Below, one piece after another: positions 23,374-34,892 of a DNA stretch of 64,000 bases (position 1 is its first letter; every line of letters begins with the position of its first letter). This DNA comes from Bradysia coprophila (Eukaryota; Arthropoda; Insecta; Diptera; Sciaridae). The notes under the pieces are model-generated. The model did no database searches. It had not been told where the DNA came from and saw only the letters and a list, made by a program, of their open reading frames with translations. The stretch is taken from assembly GCF_014529535.1 (NCBI RefSeq), contig NW_023504022.1, positions 7,367,132 through 7,431,131 on the forward strand, read 5' to 3'. The translations under genes were made by a program, and so were the position numbers.

Positions 23374-26019
23374 GATTGAGGAATAAATACGCATTGGCTA
23401 ACTTAACCAAACTTTTCTCAAACACGATACACACCAGACGAAAGTTAACAATTGATTGATTGATTGAATGATTTTAAGTTACCAGCAGCATCAACACAAT
23501 CGATGAAAAGAACAATTGAAGCAATAGTCTACAATGGTATAAGGGTGCGATGACAAAGTTTACTGTAAGAGAAGAGAGAAAACTCTAGCGGCGGTATGTT
23601 ATTAAGGTTCAGCAAATGAACCACTAAAAAATTGGTTCGCTCAGCGGCTCAGCCTGTTCCAAGAAACTTACAAAAGTCGTTTCGAGGTTTCATAACTTAT
23701 TGATCAAAAAACTCGATTCGGTAAAAGTGACAAAACTTCACAATCATTTAATGATTGACGTATTAATCACAGAGAAAAATTTCCCATCAACCTCGCCATC
23801 AACATTTCATGTTAACACATCAAACTACAACATACCTATATTACAATGCACGGACGACTTGAGTATGTACTGTACAGTAAACTTTTGATCGAAGCAAATA
23901 AATGAAATTTAAACAAAAATTTTGTTGACGAACATTTATCATGTCAAATGAATTTTGTGGTACGGACTAAATTACATGCTTGTCCTTGTCACACTTCATC
24001 GCCAATATAATCTCATAATTTTTTATGTGGAAGAAATTGTTTTTTTTTTTATTAAACAAAAAAATTACGATCATTCTGCCCAGCGAGGCCAAAAATATCA
24101 CGATATTTTCGATACTCAACAAAGAACACTGTGTGCCTTTAAATGCAGCTTTTTTTCTGTACTTTTGTGGAATAAAATTACAGTTGCGTGAAAAGAGTCA
24201 ATATTAGATAAATCATGAAAAAACGATCTCGATAATTTATATCAGAAATAACAAAGTCTTTAACCTGGTAAATGATTTGAAAATATTTATATGGTACACA
24301 AGCGAGTGCACACAACTTGGTGGGACAATATTTACGATCGACATTTAAACAAATGTTCTGCTGGAAAATAAATATTCTGCCGATTGGATTTCCGCCTATA
24401 TGAACAGGCCACCACAACCACATTCGTCCCTTCATATTTGCAACTAATCATAAGAATAATTACGAACAACAAGCGTATTTCCAGAGTGTTCCAAAATCTA
24501 GTACATCCCCGATTTCTATAGGTTCAATGCTGGTATAAATAAACACTAGCCTGAGCTCATCGCCATTCTTCTCGTCGTGGTCGACAACAGATGAATGCTT
24601 TTTGTTATTGATAAAAGATGGGATTTTTTCCATTTATCAGATGCAAGCACGCATTGAAAGCATGAGTGATCGTGATGACAGCTGCCGAGAAGTGCGTTGT
24701 CTTTGCTTTCTATATGCAATTCGTACTTCTTAGTGACGAAATTCTTATCACTTCTCCGCGTCACACCCCAACAAAAGAAAATGTAGAAGGAATTTTGCGC
24801 TAAAGAATGGTTAATGCTACATTTCTTACAACTGAGGTTGTAAGTGCGCCGAAAATTCAAAATTAAAGGTGTCAAGCCCAAGTTCAACGCTGCGTTGTAT
24901 ATGTGTAATTCGCGTTATTCTTATATCAGAGATTTATTTTACAGAATTTAAATTCTGAATTGCACTTACGGCGTTAAGAGCAATGGACCCTTTGCAAAGT
25001 AGCCTATATTTTAGCGGAAAAATATTCGTTTTTTGATTTCTCTGAATTGTGTAAATTTATGTAATCTGCAAAGGTTCATAGAAATTATCAAAAAACGAAT
25101 ATTTTTTTAGAGTATTAAAACGGTAATTAGGAAATTAGGGGACACTCTCAAATATTAATTTTACTGTCAGCTAATTAGCATCCTCTGAAATTTATACATT
25201 TGCATATTTGCTATAAAAATGTGAAATTCTGTGTGAACAAGATTTTTTCTTTCGTGTTTCAATCTCTACCGAACGAACTGGAAATTAAAATCTGACAAAA
25301 ATTCATAATCTGAAATGTTTAATGAATTTTGCTGTAAAACTGTAATGTTATTAAAGAAAAACGTCAAGCCAAGCCTTCTAAAACACGCGTCGTGACAAGA
25401 AGATGGTTTATACAGCTATACAACGAGTCCAATATGAACAATAGCTGTCTTGAGTCGAACAGAGCGATGCGCTCAGCAAGATACGATTTTTTTTTCTTTT
25501 ATTTTTTTTTAAATTTAGTTAAAACACACCTCTTTCAAGGAATTGTGCTACACAGAGCCAATTATTATCTACATTTATTTATTGTCTTAAAAATTAAATT
25601 TCCGCATATTTTTCATATATTAAAATATTTATTATTATTATTATTATTGAAAGAAAGTGAATTATATGGAAATTTTAAAAGATTCAGTTTTGTATAACAG
25701 GTGATCGTGATGTTTCTCTTCTATTTTTGCTTAGTACAACAATGTAATGTTTGGATGTTTTGTTAGTTTTCCTATTTTTAAATATTTTTGTTGTTGTTGT
25801 TGCTATTATTATTAACCACGAGTTTTGTTTCATGCAAATTATTGCAAAAGAATCTTTTTCGGATTTTTTTTTTACTTTTTTAGATTAAAGTTTAAATAAT
25901 TTTTTTTCGATTATACAGCGATCTCCAAAGTGAGATTCGCGGGGACCTGTTTTGTAGAGACGCGACACCACTTACATTTTTTGTGTCTAAGTTCAGTTTT
26001 TAACCTTTTTAACCTGTTA
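23374..26019. other. Intergenic, low-complexity DNA with one MITE-like hairpin
   Basis: An imperfect inverted repeat at about 24975-25115 (AAAAATATTCGTTTTTTGAT with ATCAAAAAACGAATATTTTT) resembles the core of the 60505-60811 element. Simple repeats include (TTA)n at about 25628-25650 and (TTG)n at about 25785-25803. Frames such as 24546-24887 (-) show no domain. No gene is supported. Confidence 0.4.
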
Positions 26020-26165
26020 CAGACGGCTGTCATCTGCTAACGACAACGACAGCAATAATAAACGACAAGCTCCTATTAATGAGGTCTCATATAACAAAAA
26101 GCGTGAAATAAAAGATTTCTGAAATCAATCTTTGAAAATCATCGATCAAATGAAGTAATAGATCA
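26020..26165. repeat. Dispersed repeat, copy 2 (diverged)
   Basis: ACAGACGGCTGTCATCTGCT, CGACAAGCTC and GAAATCAAT-type blocks are in the same order as in 13291-13460 and 28586-28800, with clear divergence. Confidence 0.45.
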
Positions 26166-26202
26166 GACAGTAAAACTGTTAATATGCTCAATGAACGTCA
26201 AC

Positions 26203-26345
26203 ACAAGGTATGGTCGAATGTCAAACTTTGCATGGAGCGGAGGACCTTCCGATTTCATAAAAACAAACTCACCTCTCATGGGAGGTGAGTTTGTTTATAT
26301 GAAATCGCTATGTCCTCCGGTTTGTATGGACAACTTCAAACTCAT
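26203..26345. mobile_element. Hairpin MITE, GGAGGAC / GAGGTGAGTTTG family, copy 1
   Basis: The left arm ATGGAGCGGAGGACCTTCCG to AAACAAACTCACCTC pairs with GAGGTGAGTTTGTTTATATG to GTCCTCCGGTTTGTATGG. The same family is found at 45525-45658 and, truncated, at 46010-46092. Confidence 0.7.
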
Positions 26346-27329
26346 CACATGTGTTGCGAAATGACATCTGAAGACTATTTCGTATCAGTTACAGTCTCAG
26401 TCATGCAACTGTAAAAGTGACTATTAGCCTCTTGTGGCACTGGTGCCCTAATATGCGTCGAAAATGAAACGTTTTGATATGCAGTAAATGAACCCTCCTA
26501 CAGCTGCAGGCGTTTGAGGTTGTTGTCAGATGCAAAACAAATTGTAACGTTTTGAGCACTACACCAGACCCATTTTTTGCTCGGATTGAAACTTTACAGG
26601 TGAATTTCGACATGTTTGCTGTATTGAGAGTTGTTGTGGTTTGTGAACGAGAGTGCATGCCTAACCAAAATTCAGAAAATAAAAAACTAGAAAAATCATA
26701 ACAACACTTAAATCAGACAAGAAGCCGAATTTCACTTTTCTCTTCCTGTACATCGATAAAAAATAGAAAACGTTGAAAATTCGAAGATTTTTATTTTAAG
26801 GACTAGACTCCCAGTCGCTTGAAATGTTCGATTTTCGGAACGTTTCTATCCTGCTCGCTCTAACGACTTCGAATTATATTGGTCTCGCTCGAACTTATGG
26901 CAATTCCAAGTGTACGTTTTAGACAAGGTTAATATTTGGTTGGTGGTAATGCCATTCAGACGCGCAGCCTAGCACAATAGATCAATGCTAATCACACCGT
27001 TTTTTTAAACGATTGACTATGTCTTTCACGATTTACTTGTGTTTCACAAAAATGTTGTGCCTATCACAAAACAGATGGCCCAGGTTTCTAAGCAATTTTG
27101 TAATTTTTAAGAAAGTGGAGATGGCGTTTATATCGAACTTTAGTGCCACTCGTGCCACTGCACATCTGATTTTGTTTATGGCATTACCCACCCCCAAATA
27201 TTTACCTTTGTTTTAGAGGCATGCTAAATCATTTCCTTTACAAAATGGACAGTTGCGTCGATTCAAAATAGAAAAACGCAAAAGAAAAATTTCGGTCATG
27301 GTTCATTAAAATGGTATTGTGTCCGTTGC
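26346..27329. other. Intergenic, nothing recognised
   Basis: Only short frames without domains. No strong repeat. Confidence 0.4.
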
Positions 27330-28503
27330 AACCACTCCAACACCCAAAAAAATGAAATTTTGGATGTACATTAAAATCGCGTAACCCGTAGAAAGTACGT
27401 TTTGTATGTACAATTTACGGATGAGTAAACCATTTGTCTTATCGTGTTTTTGGGGGTTTTATCCGTATGTTGATGTACACTTTATTCGTACATTGTTGTA
27501 CATTTAATCCGTACTTATCATGTGACAGTTCAACTGTCACAGTTGCAATTGTGAATTCTATATTTCAACCAATTTGACCTCATTCCGCTCCTCAGATATC
27601 TTTTTTGCAATTATTTTCTTAGACAACAATAATTTTTATTTGTGGAATTAAAAAAAATTAAATGAAAATGTTAAAAAAAAATCTGATGCGGGTTTGATTC
27701 GAAATTACGGAGAGGGCAGCCACATCAAGAATTCCTAACTTTGATCTGATGAGGCCGATCAAGGTGATTGATAAATGTAAGGTTGCTCGTAAAATTTGCA
27801 GCTAGTTTGTCTACCATTCCCACTTAGGTTAAAATGTGACTACAGGCTTGAAGCACAACAGACGTAGGAAGTAGAAAAAACTATTTGCTGATGGCGGAAG
27901 ACTGTCATTTGGCAGGTGATGTTAATGACTGACAAGATGTTATGAATTTTGTCGTGTCAGTTTTTAACATGAACGTCATTTTTTAAAAGATTTTGCCAAC
28001 TTCGATTTGAAATTATACTTTTTGGATATATAAGTCGGGAAATATTTTAAAACGAAATAAAACTTTTACAAAATCGTCGAATCTGAAACTAAAAAAGCAC
28101 CACTGTGCCAATCAATTATTTACTTTACTTTTTAACCGTTAATTAGAAGCCGGTCGAAATTCACGTTGATTATCTCAACGGCCTGTTAGCTCAGCAGGAA
28201 AGTCTTAGCCTGACGTGTGAGAGGTACCCGGTTCAAATCCAGCTAAACTTGTTTTTTTTTTTCTTTTATTATTTATGCTTGTGATCCTTTTTCCAAACTA
28301 AAAAACAGATGATATGATATGATTGTATCATTACCAATCGTTAATTAGCTTTGATCTATTTTTAAATTGACAAATAAACGTCAAAGTCTGTATGACACTT
28401 ACTGTACGTTTTAAATGTACATGGTGTACGGATGAGTAAGCCATTGGTCTTATCGTGTTTTTGGGCGATTAAAACGTAGAACTTTTTTTTGGGTGAACCA
28501 CTC
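27330..28503. mobile_element. Possible DNA element of about 1.15 kb with CACCCAAAAAAA termini
   Basis: CACCCAAAAAAATG at 27341 and CTTTTTTTTGGGTG ending at 28495 form short terminal inverted repeats. The 8-mer AACCACTC occurs just outside both ends (27330-27337 and 28496-28503), though three extra bases (CAA) separate it from the left terminus, so the boundary is uncertain. Near each end a direct repeat ACGGATGAGTAA(A/G)CCATT(T/G)GTCTTA occurs (about 27418 and 28427). No transposase frame is seen. A tRNA-like unit lies inside at 28180-28262. Confidence 0.5.
28180..28262 (+). tRNA. Degenerate tRNA-like Pol III unit (tRNA pseudogene or SINE head)
   Basis: The A box TAGCTCAGCAGG (28187-28198) and B box GGTTCAAATCC (28230-28240) match the internal Pol III promoter. 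They are 31 bp apart, as in a tRNA gene, and a T-run terminator follows at 28252-28262. The acceptor strands (GGCCTGT and TAAACTT) do not pair and the D and T stems are broken, so this is not a working tRNA. The anticodon-loop position reads about GAC but is unreliable. Confidence 0.45.
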
Positions 28504-28585
28504 TATTGCGAATCAATCGTTGATTTTGTCTTTTTTTCATTACTCTGGTCGACTATGTCGTTATGGTCATTATCGATGACCTGTT

Positions 28586-28800
28586 GTCACAGTGTCGTCA
28601 CATACGGTTCATCTGTTATCGATAACGACGAAAAAACAATGACAAGCTCTGGGTAATGTGGCATTTTATATGGTAAAATACATGTTAAAAAATTAAAGTA
28701 CGAGTTTTGAAATCAACAGATTAAAAATACTTTCATCGATAGAGATTGAAGTAATAGACCCCGGTAATGATACTGGTCATATGCTTGCCGTCTGTAAGGG
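28586..28800. repeat. Dispersed repeat, copy 3 (longest)
   Basis: Matches 13291-13460 over GTTATCGATAACGACGA and CAATGACAAGCTCTGG, and continues to GGTCATATGCTTGCCGTCTG, which in the first locus is about 600 bp further on (about 14023). It is probably an old dispersed element of unknown class. Confidence 0.6.
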
Positions 28801-29518
28801 GTTTAGCCAAAAGAACGAATCATAATTGTGTATTTTCTGTTACCGGCCTTTGAACTTCTTTTGCAATCAATTGTATAAAAAACTGTTGACTTAACACGGT
28901 ATACCGCGGTAGGACGATACTACGTTTCCAACTTTAGATCCTCATTTGCAAGGCAAAGTAAATGAGGATAGTGATTGCTTCGAAACCATTGAGGGTTACA
29001 TAACGGAAAAACAATTTTTAGAACATTTTTAAACACATAAGTGACATACTTTATGGATGACTCCTACTTCCAATGTTCTGAAATAAAGGTTTGAACACTT
29101 TTGATCTTTTAGGAATGGTAGTAATTTATCTTCAATACTTTGACAATTTTATAACCTTGTGGTACCAGAAGCTGGTACCAGAAGTGGTACCGATACAACT
29201 AGCGAATCTTTTACTTCTTCTAATTTACGCATATTCGTCAAAATCGATGATAATTCATGTGTTTTGCGACATAAGACGTTACTAACTAGAAATCATCGCA
29301 GACTATTGGCGATTTTCTCGCCACTTGTCATTGTTTTCTAGGTGATAATATGTGTACATCATGGTAAGATTTCACATTTTAATATTCACGCGTCCATAAT
29401 AAGTAATAAGTAATAAGTTATTAGAAGAGAAGAGACAAATATCAATCAACCTAAGCATCAACGGAACTTAAATGTTTTACTGCACTTTAAACTTTTAAAA
29501 CCTGGGCACCTTATCACT
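28801..29518. other. Intergenic, nothing recognised
   Basis: The frames at 29091-29341 are overlapping and without domains. A short GGTACCAGAAGCTGGTACCA repetition lies at about 29160-29190. Confidence 0.4.
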
Positions 29519-29760
29519 GTTTTTGCCAAGGTAAATATAGTGAGGAGGTAATGTCATACATAACCAAATCAAATGTGTGGTGGAACGAAAGTTCGATACA
29601 AAAACGACATCTGTTGTGAGATAGCAAAAATATTTTGTGAAAACACAAGTAAATCATAGTCAACCATTTTAAAAAAAAGATGTCAGTGGCATCGAACTTA
29701 TGTGCTACACCGCGCGTCTGAAAGGCATTACCTCCTCACTATATTTACCTTGGTTTTTGC
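29519..29760. mobile_element. hAT-like MITE, CAAGGTAAATATAG family, copy 1
   Basis: The element at 29527-29752 (226 bp) has termini CAAGGTAAATATAGTGAGGA and the exact reverse complement. Exact 8-bp repeats GTTTTTGC flank it at 29519-29526 and 29753-29760. The interior includes GGTGGAACGAAAGTTCGATA and GCGTCTGAAAGGCATTACC, shared with the second copy at 59465-60092. Confidence 0.85.
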
Positions 29761-30093
29761 TCATATTTCACCCTCATCAATTTTTGAACACAACTGCGCC
29801 GAGCATAGTTCATAGCAAAAACGTTTAAAATTTAATTCTTTTGAGTGCGAGCTTAGTTAAATGCAAAGTATTTAATTAAATCTCCAAAAACTCACGAGGT
29901 TCCAAAAAGTTTTTATCATCCGCTAAGTGAATCAGTTACCTTCAGTATTTATATACTCTGGTTTTATGGAGGGTGGCGTAAAGTAAAGTATTTTCCTGTA
30001 GGCTTGACATCGTTTCGCAATGGCCTGATGAGTGTAAAATGAAATTTGATTCCCTTTTTTTATAATTTAGTACGCGATCCATTCCTTTAAGCT
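29761..30093. other. 3' flank of the odorant receptor gene
   Basis: No frame or repeat was supported in this stretch. Confidence 0.4.
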
Positions 30094-31821
30094 TCACATA
30101 ATCTCCATTAACACGGTGTAGTAAGAGAACACACTTTTGACGATCTGAAATTTTCTTTTCTAATGAAAACCAAACTTAAGGACCTATTAGCAGCAACGTA
30201 CTTCAATCCCTGTTAATACGCTGAGCGGTTTAAATGGGCCAATCCATAGCTCTGCTTTATTTATGGCTACGTTCAGCATGAATAATATCAATTTCTGAGA
30301 ACGAATGTCATAAGCGTACCACTCCGATTGGGATATTAGGTAAAGGAGTCGGTCGTTCTTTAATTGAAAGCACTTTATGATTATGGCGGAAATGTACACA
30401 AATCGTCGGTATCACGACAAAAAGGTGTATCTACCTCTGTTTGACGTGTTACGGTGAGATCGACGAATATATATTTAAGCGAATGGAAAGAGCTTACCTC
30501 CAAACTTAATTTGGTGCCCAGGATACAGTAGAATAGCATTTCCAAAAAGAAACCAATTGCTAGCGAATATCCAGGAATCCAGTCGCTCTGTAAAATTTTA
30601 AAGCTTTTTTTAAGCTTTAAACGTTTTGAGAGAAGAAAAAGAAACTTACCACCCTGATGTGGTACAAGCAAACAATCTGCGACAGATACGCAAATATGAA
30701 AAACACGAGAATCTTTTCCGAGTAAATTTCTTGGATCTCAGTAACGTACCTAAGTTACGTATAAACGACAAATTATTCGTTCATCTAATACGGACTGATC
30801 CATGTGTATCGAACGTACTGTATCATATCAATGCATTTCCGGCACATATTTCTCAAAAACATGTGACGATAACCGATGGTTGATGCTAACGGCCTGGTTA
30901 TATGCGCGTCATCGCTCCACATTTTATCTAATTCATTAAAATCTGATTCCAATAAGTCCACACGAGGTCCATAGCTCAGGATGATGATAGAAAAGCTAAG
31001 TCCTATAAACAAAGTTCCGAACACTGTGATCAAGCCCCCCACTACCATGATACAACTTGCGATACAATAACCCAATGTTGTCGATTGATCAACGAACATA
31101 ATCTCAATTGGAACAAATTGCACGAATTTTTCGTCAATAATGTAGCTCGTGACCGGATAGTAGAAGTAGATGCCACTAACAGATACGGCTAAGGCCAAAA
31201 TTAGCTTACAGAACATAAAATTTGCCTTCAGTCGATCGCATAGCTTTTCAGCTCGACGTCCAGTACATTGATCGCAGATTTGAAGAGTAGAGTTAATCAA
31301 AGCGGTCATTTTTTTGAAATGCTTGTGGAAACACCGAATTTTCAGAACTTGCTGAAAGTTTTAAGCGAGACAGTTTGAAAATGTATTTCCTGGAACTAAC
31401 ATACCGACATTCCAATGCCATACAAACTAAAAACTTCGAACGTTCTGACCATGGTGTGTTGGTAAATGTACAAAAATTGACTGTAAAACATCAGTAGCCA
31501 TACTAGACCCATAACAGATTTCGTAAACATAAATCGTCCATTATTATCTGTCCAGTCGTAGCTCATTTCGTAACCCAATGGTGAACCGAACATTGAAACA
31601 AATTGAAGGTTCGATTGAAGCATTTGGTAAGCTTCGGTTGGCTGTGGTAGAATTACTTCTGTACTCTTTGAGCTAGCAACCAGTGGCTGTTTGGAAAGCT
31701 CTCGTTTTTGGCTCAGATGTTCAGACTACAAATGTCAATTTTTTTTAGCATCTGTTTGTTTTTGGTCAATCGTCGTACGCTCACTCACATTCAATCCATT
31801 CTTCAATGCAATGGTAGTCAT
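30094..31821 (-). CDS. Insect odorant receptor (7tm_6 family)
   Basis: Seven exons on the minus strand: 31821-31789, 31725-31405, 31351-30819, 30749-30650, 30587-30498, 30357-30202, 30144-30094. All introns (50-145 bp) are GT-AG with consistent phases, giving 427 aa, normal for insect odorant receptors. Hydrophobic segments include WLLMFYSQFLYIYQ, FMFCKLILALAVSVSGIYFY and CIMVVGGLITVFGTLFIGLSF. The conserved C-terminal core follows: LRNMCRKCIDMIQYVTEIQE, SEWYAYDIRSQKLILFML, then FKPLSVLTGIE and a last short exon ending YTVLMEIM. Such receptors form ligand-gated cation channels with the Orco co-receptor in olfactory neuron dendrites. The ligand cannot be inferred. The 11-residue first exon is chosen because it splices in phase and gives the only upstream ATG. 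The gene looks intact. Confidence 0.88.
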
Positions 31822-32089
31822 TTCAAATCAAATCTTATAACGAAACTCTCGACGAAACTGCACTTGTAAGCGATAGCGATAGAACTAAAATGTAAAAGTT
31901 TTGCATTCACTACCTTCCCTCCCATTCCATTAACTATTCATTCGACTACGATGATTTATTCAATTCATTTTAATTGCATCGGTAAATTTTTAATGATTTA
32001 GTGTGGAAATTGAGTAGGGTAACGTAAAAGTGGCTGTTTGGCTGTTCTGAACACATCGGTTTGTTTTATCGATTTGTTTTATCGATTTG

Positions 32090-32220
32090 TAGCAGAAACT
32101 CGTTGCGTCACATTCTGTAAAAGGGAACATAAAGCTCCTTGTGGCACATTGTGTAAAAGGGAGCATAAGCTCTCTGTGTCACATTTTGTTAAGAGGAACA
32201 TCAGTTGCATGTCACACATT
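32090..32220. repeat. Three imperfect units of about 36-40 bp
   Basis: CACATTCTGTAAAAGGGAAC, CACATTGTGTAAAAGGGAGC and CACATTTTGTTAAGAGGAAC begin successive units. The frames on both strands here read through this minisatellite. Confidence 0.65.
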
Positions 32221-32416
32221 TTTAACTCTGGAACAATAATCAGTTTTTCAATCAGCCCCATTGATGAAATGATAGCAAACGTTTTTCAAACCCTTATTCC
32301 CTTTACTGTAAGTCATGGGTTTTACAAAAGAAAATACACGGTGCGTAACACGTTCACTATGATTAAAAATGTATGGAAATGTTATGAAAAAACGTTAAAT
32401 GTTAAAATTTTGTGTC

Positions 32417-32790
32417 CTTTGTTAACACGATAACTTGAGTAAATCTCAACCGATTTTCAAAAACTTTTTTTTAATCGACGAAGTATTGAAATCCTCAGGT
32501 CAAGTTCGAGCATGGGTGGTATAGGTTCAACCATCTGGTGGTAGTTCTCGAAGAAAGCCTTTTTTGCTTTTTGTTTACACGATAACTGGAGCAAAGTTCA
32601 ACCGATTTTCAAAAACTTTTATTCGACGAAGTATTGCAATTCCCAGGTCAAGTTCGAAAATGGGTGGCATCGGTTCAACCATTTGGGAGAAGTTCTCCAT
32701 AGAAGCCTTTTCTGCTCCTTGTTAACACAACAACTGGAGTAATTCTCAACCGACTTAAAAAAAATGTTTGGTGGAGAATGGAATTAATTC
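32417..32790. repeat. Tandem array, about 140-bp unit, about 2.5 copies
   Basis: Units share TTGTTAACACGATAACT or GTTTACACGATAACTGGAGC, then CAACCGATTTTCAAAAACTT, CGACGAAGTATTG and CAGGTCAAGTTCGA. The words GAGTAAATCTCAACCGATTTT and GTCAAGTTCGAAA also occur in the satellite and flanks at 50370-51720, so the two arrays are related. Confidence 0.7.
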
Positions 32791-32934
32791 CTGAGGTTAG
32801 GTTCTAAGATACATTATGTTGGTCTAACGAACAAGCTGATGTTGTTAACAGAATTTTTGTATCTATTTCAATAGTATTTTTCTTGTTATGTGACTTTGCC
32901 TTGTATACAAAACCGAACAAATAGAACAAAAATT

Positions 32935-33000
32935 AACGAGTGTGAAATTTGCGGAAAGAGCGAAGCGAGGGCCGCAAATCACACGAGTTTAAGTTTCATT
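32935..33000. repeat. Hairpin with GCGAAGCGAGG tip
   Basis: CGAGTGTGAAATTTGCGG pairs with CCGCAAATCACACGAG around AAAGAGCGAAGCGAGGG. It is one of the recurring tip motifs described in the findings. Confidence 0.65.
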
Positions 33001-33066
33001 GAAAACATGTGTCATTTTGACAAATAGATACATTTTGTTGAACACATTCATTACAGTTTGTTTGAA

Positions 33067-33522
33067 ATGTCAACTTTCATTGCCAATGAAAATACTATTG
33101 AGAAGCTCATACAAACAGTCAAGGGATATGACCCATTCAACAGGTGGGACCTAGTCTCCAAGAAAAAAGCTAGGACAGAGTACAGTATCGGTAGACATTT
33201 CTTTTTTTTTAAATCAAAATTTGTTTTTGCAGAGTTACAGCACCCTTCAAAGTTCACCTATTTTAGTCAAAAAAATTTCAAACTGATGTTTCTTATTGTA
33301 GATGACATTGATAACCCACATAATCTGTGTTGGCCTGTAACTATATGACCTCAGCTATCCAATGATACTTTGGATTAAATGGTTCAATTCAGGTCTACGC
33401 ACATAAAAATGATTCCATTAAAAATTGGTTCGATTGCGGAAGGCTGTTTTTCAAAAGAATCCTACTTTTACCGTTTTTCGTTGAAAAACACGAAGAAAAG
33501 GTTGTGGAAATCGTATAGAATT
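33067..33522 (+). CDS. Hypothetical small gene, tentative
   Basis: A frame from the ATG at 33067 runs open to 33348. Two possible introns improve it: 33191-33232 (only 42 bp, divisible by three, so it may simply be read through) and about 33303-33393, ending TTCAATTCAG. The second joins to VYAHKNDSIKNWFDCGRLFF and a stop at about 33522. The protein would be about 110-125 aa with a hydrophobic patch (RILLLPFF) and a charged C-terminus. I do not recognise a domain. Composition and in-phase splice sites are suggestive but not decisive; it may be a decayed gene or chance. Confidence 0.25.
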
Positions 33523-33971
33523 CGCCATATTATTCACGGAATAATGTTCGAAATCTCCTGTCTATGTACTAAGATACTAATAGCCAACCCTAAAATGTTT
33601 GAAGAAACTATTTGCAATGTGTTCCAATATTTATCATCAATTAGTTACGATCATCTGTCGCGTCGTCTTAAATCCGCAATCATATTTACAACACCTTCTC
33701 ATTGCTGACGCTTTATTTTTATTATTTAAAGAACAATCAACATTTTTATCGCATTCCCTTGAAATGGACGAAATCCTGACATTTTGCTAAACCTAAAATG
33801 TCAGTCCTTCCAAGTGAATACGTTATTTCTGTTACAGGAGACGTCGATAGAAATTAGTTGGAAATTTGTTTCAACTATTTTTCAGCTGGACCAGCTGAAA
33901 AGAAAGCTGAAGGAAATGCATGTATAAATTTCACTAACGTCCTCTGTAACTTTTACTCAGTAGTCAGTATA
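33523..33971. other. Intergenic, nothing recognised
   Basis: The frames at 33379-33790 overlap in different phases and show no domain. Confidence 0.35.
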
Positions 33972-34109
33972 CCATATACCAGTGCCTAAATTCGCGAAAA
34001 TATTTTCACGAATTTTCTCAAATTTTCGTAAATTTTCCCAAAAAGTTTTTTGTGAAAATTTGAGAAAATTCGTGAAAATATTTTCGCGAATATAGGCACT
34101 GCCATATAC
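33972..34109. mobile_element. Very short hAT-like MITE with 8-bp target duplication
   Basis: The element at 33980-34101 (122 bp) has termini CAGTGCCTA and TAGGCACTG and arms rich in TTCGCGAAAATATTTTCACG, so it is almost one hairpin. The exact 8-bp repeat CCATATAC flanks it at 33972-33979 and 34102-34109. Confidence 0.8.
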
Positions 34110-34892
34110 CATATCTCATAAAGAGACAAACAAACATCAATCTAAATATTATTCGATTCCAAAACCATCATCTCTCAATTTTTATTAACTTTCCAATGTT
34201 TCTCTTCATTTTTCGGTTGGTATAAAGCTAACAAAAATGTACACCTTAGAGCTCTGCATCACACCTTATTTTCCATCTAGTGAATAGTTTCAAACGACGA
34301 ACCAATATAATATTCCGATAAAATTTTCTCATACCAACTTTGCATGGATTTTATAATATTTATTTCCTATAAACCTAGATACATGAAATTGATGCAATAA
34401 CATTATTTTCTTATTAAATTAATAATAATTGGGAATTTAATATTACAAACGTCGAAGAGAACATGAAAACGGCATATCACCAGAGCATTTTTTTTTACCT
34501 AAGAAAAAAGGCAAAAAAAAAGTTTGCGCGCTAAACAACATGAAGAGAAACAATTTTCATCAAGAGGCGGTGCATAGACAAACACAACAATGCAAAAATA
34601 AAACAAATTCGTGATAATTCATGCCCATTTCGTTGTTTTATGATGTGAACAGTTTAGTAGGTTTAAATAAATTTTTTTAGGAAACACCTACACATGTATA
34701 GCAGGGAACAATATTTTAGTTTTGATTATGAAGTTATGTAATCCGCATTGTCGAGTCAACATCTTTCACTAGCCTCATCAACAGAACGAGTCGACGAGTT
34801 TTCGAAAATAGATTGGATCAACTGCAAAGTCTTGATCCTCGAAGAGATCAATCAATTTCCGTAAACTTTTAATTCAATTTAATAGGAAAATT
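34110..34892. other. Intergenic, AT-rich
   Basis: No gene or clear repeat was recognised. Confidence 0.4.

Noticed and set aside
28180-28250. Functional tRNA gene
   Set aside because: A and B boxes are present but the acceptor, D and T stems do not pair; kept only as a degenerate tRNA-like unit.
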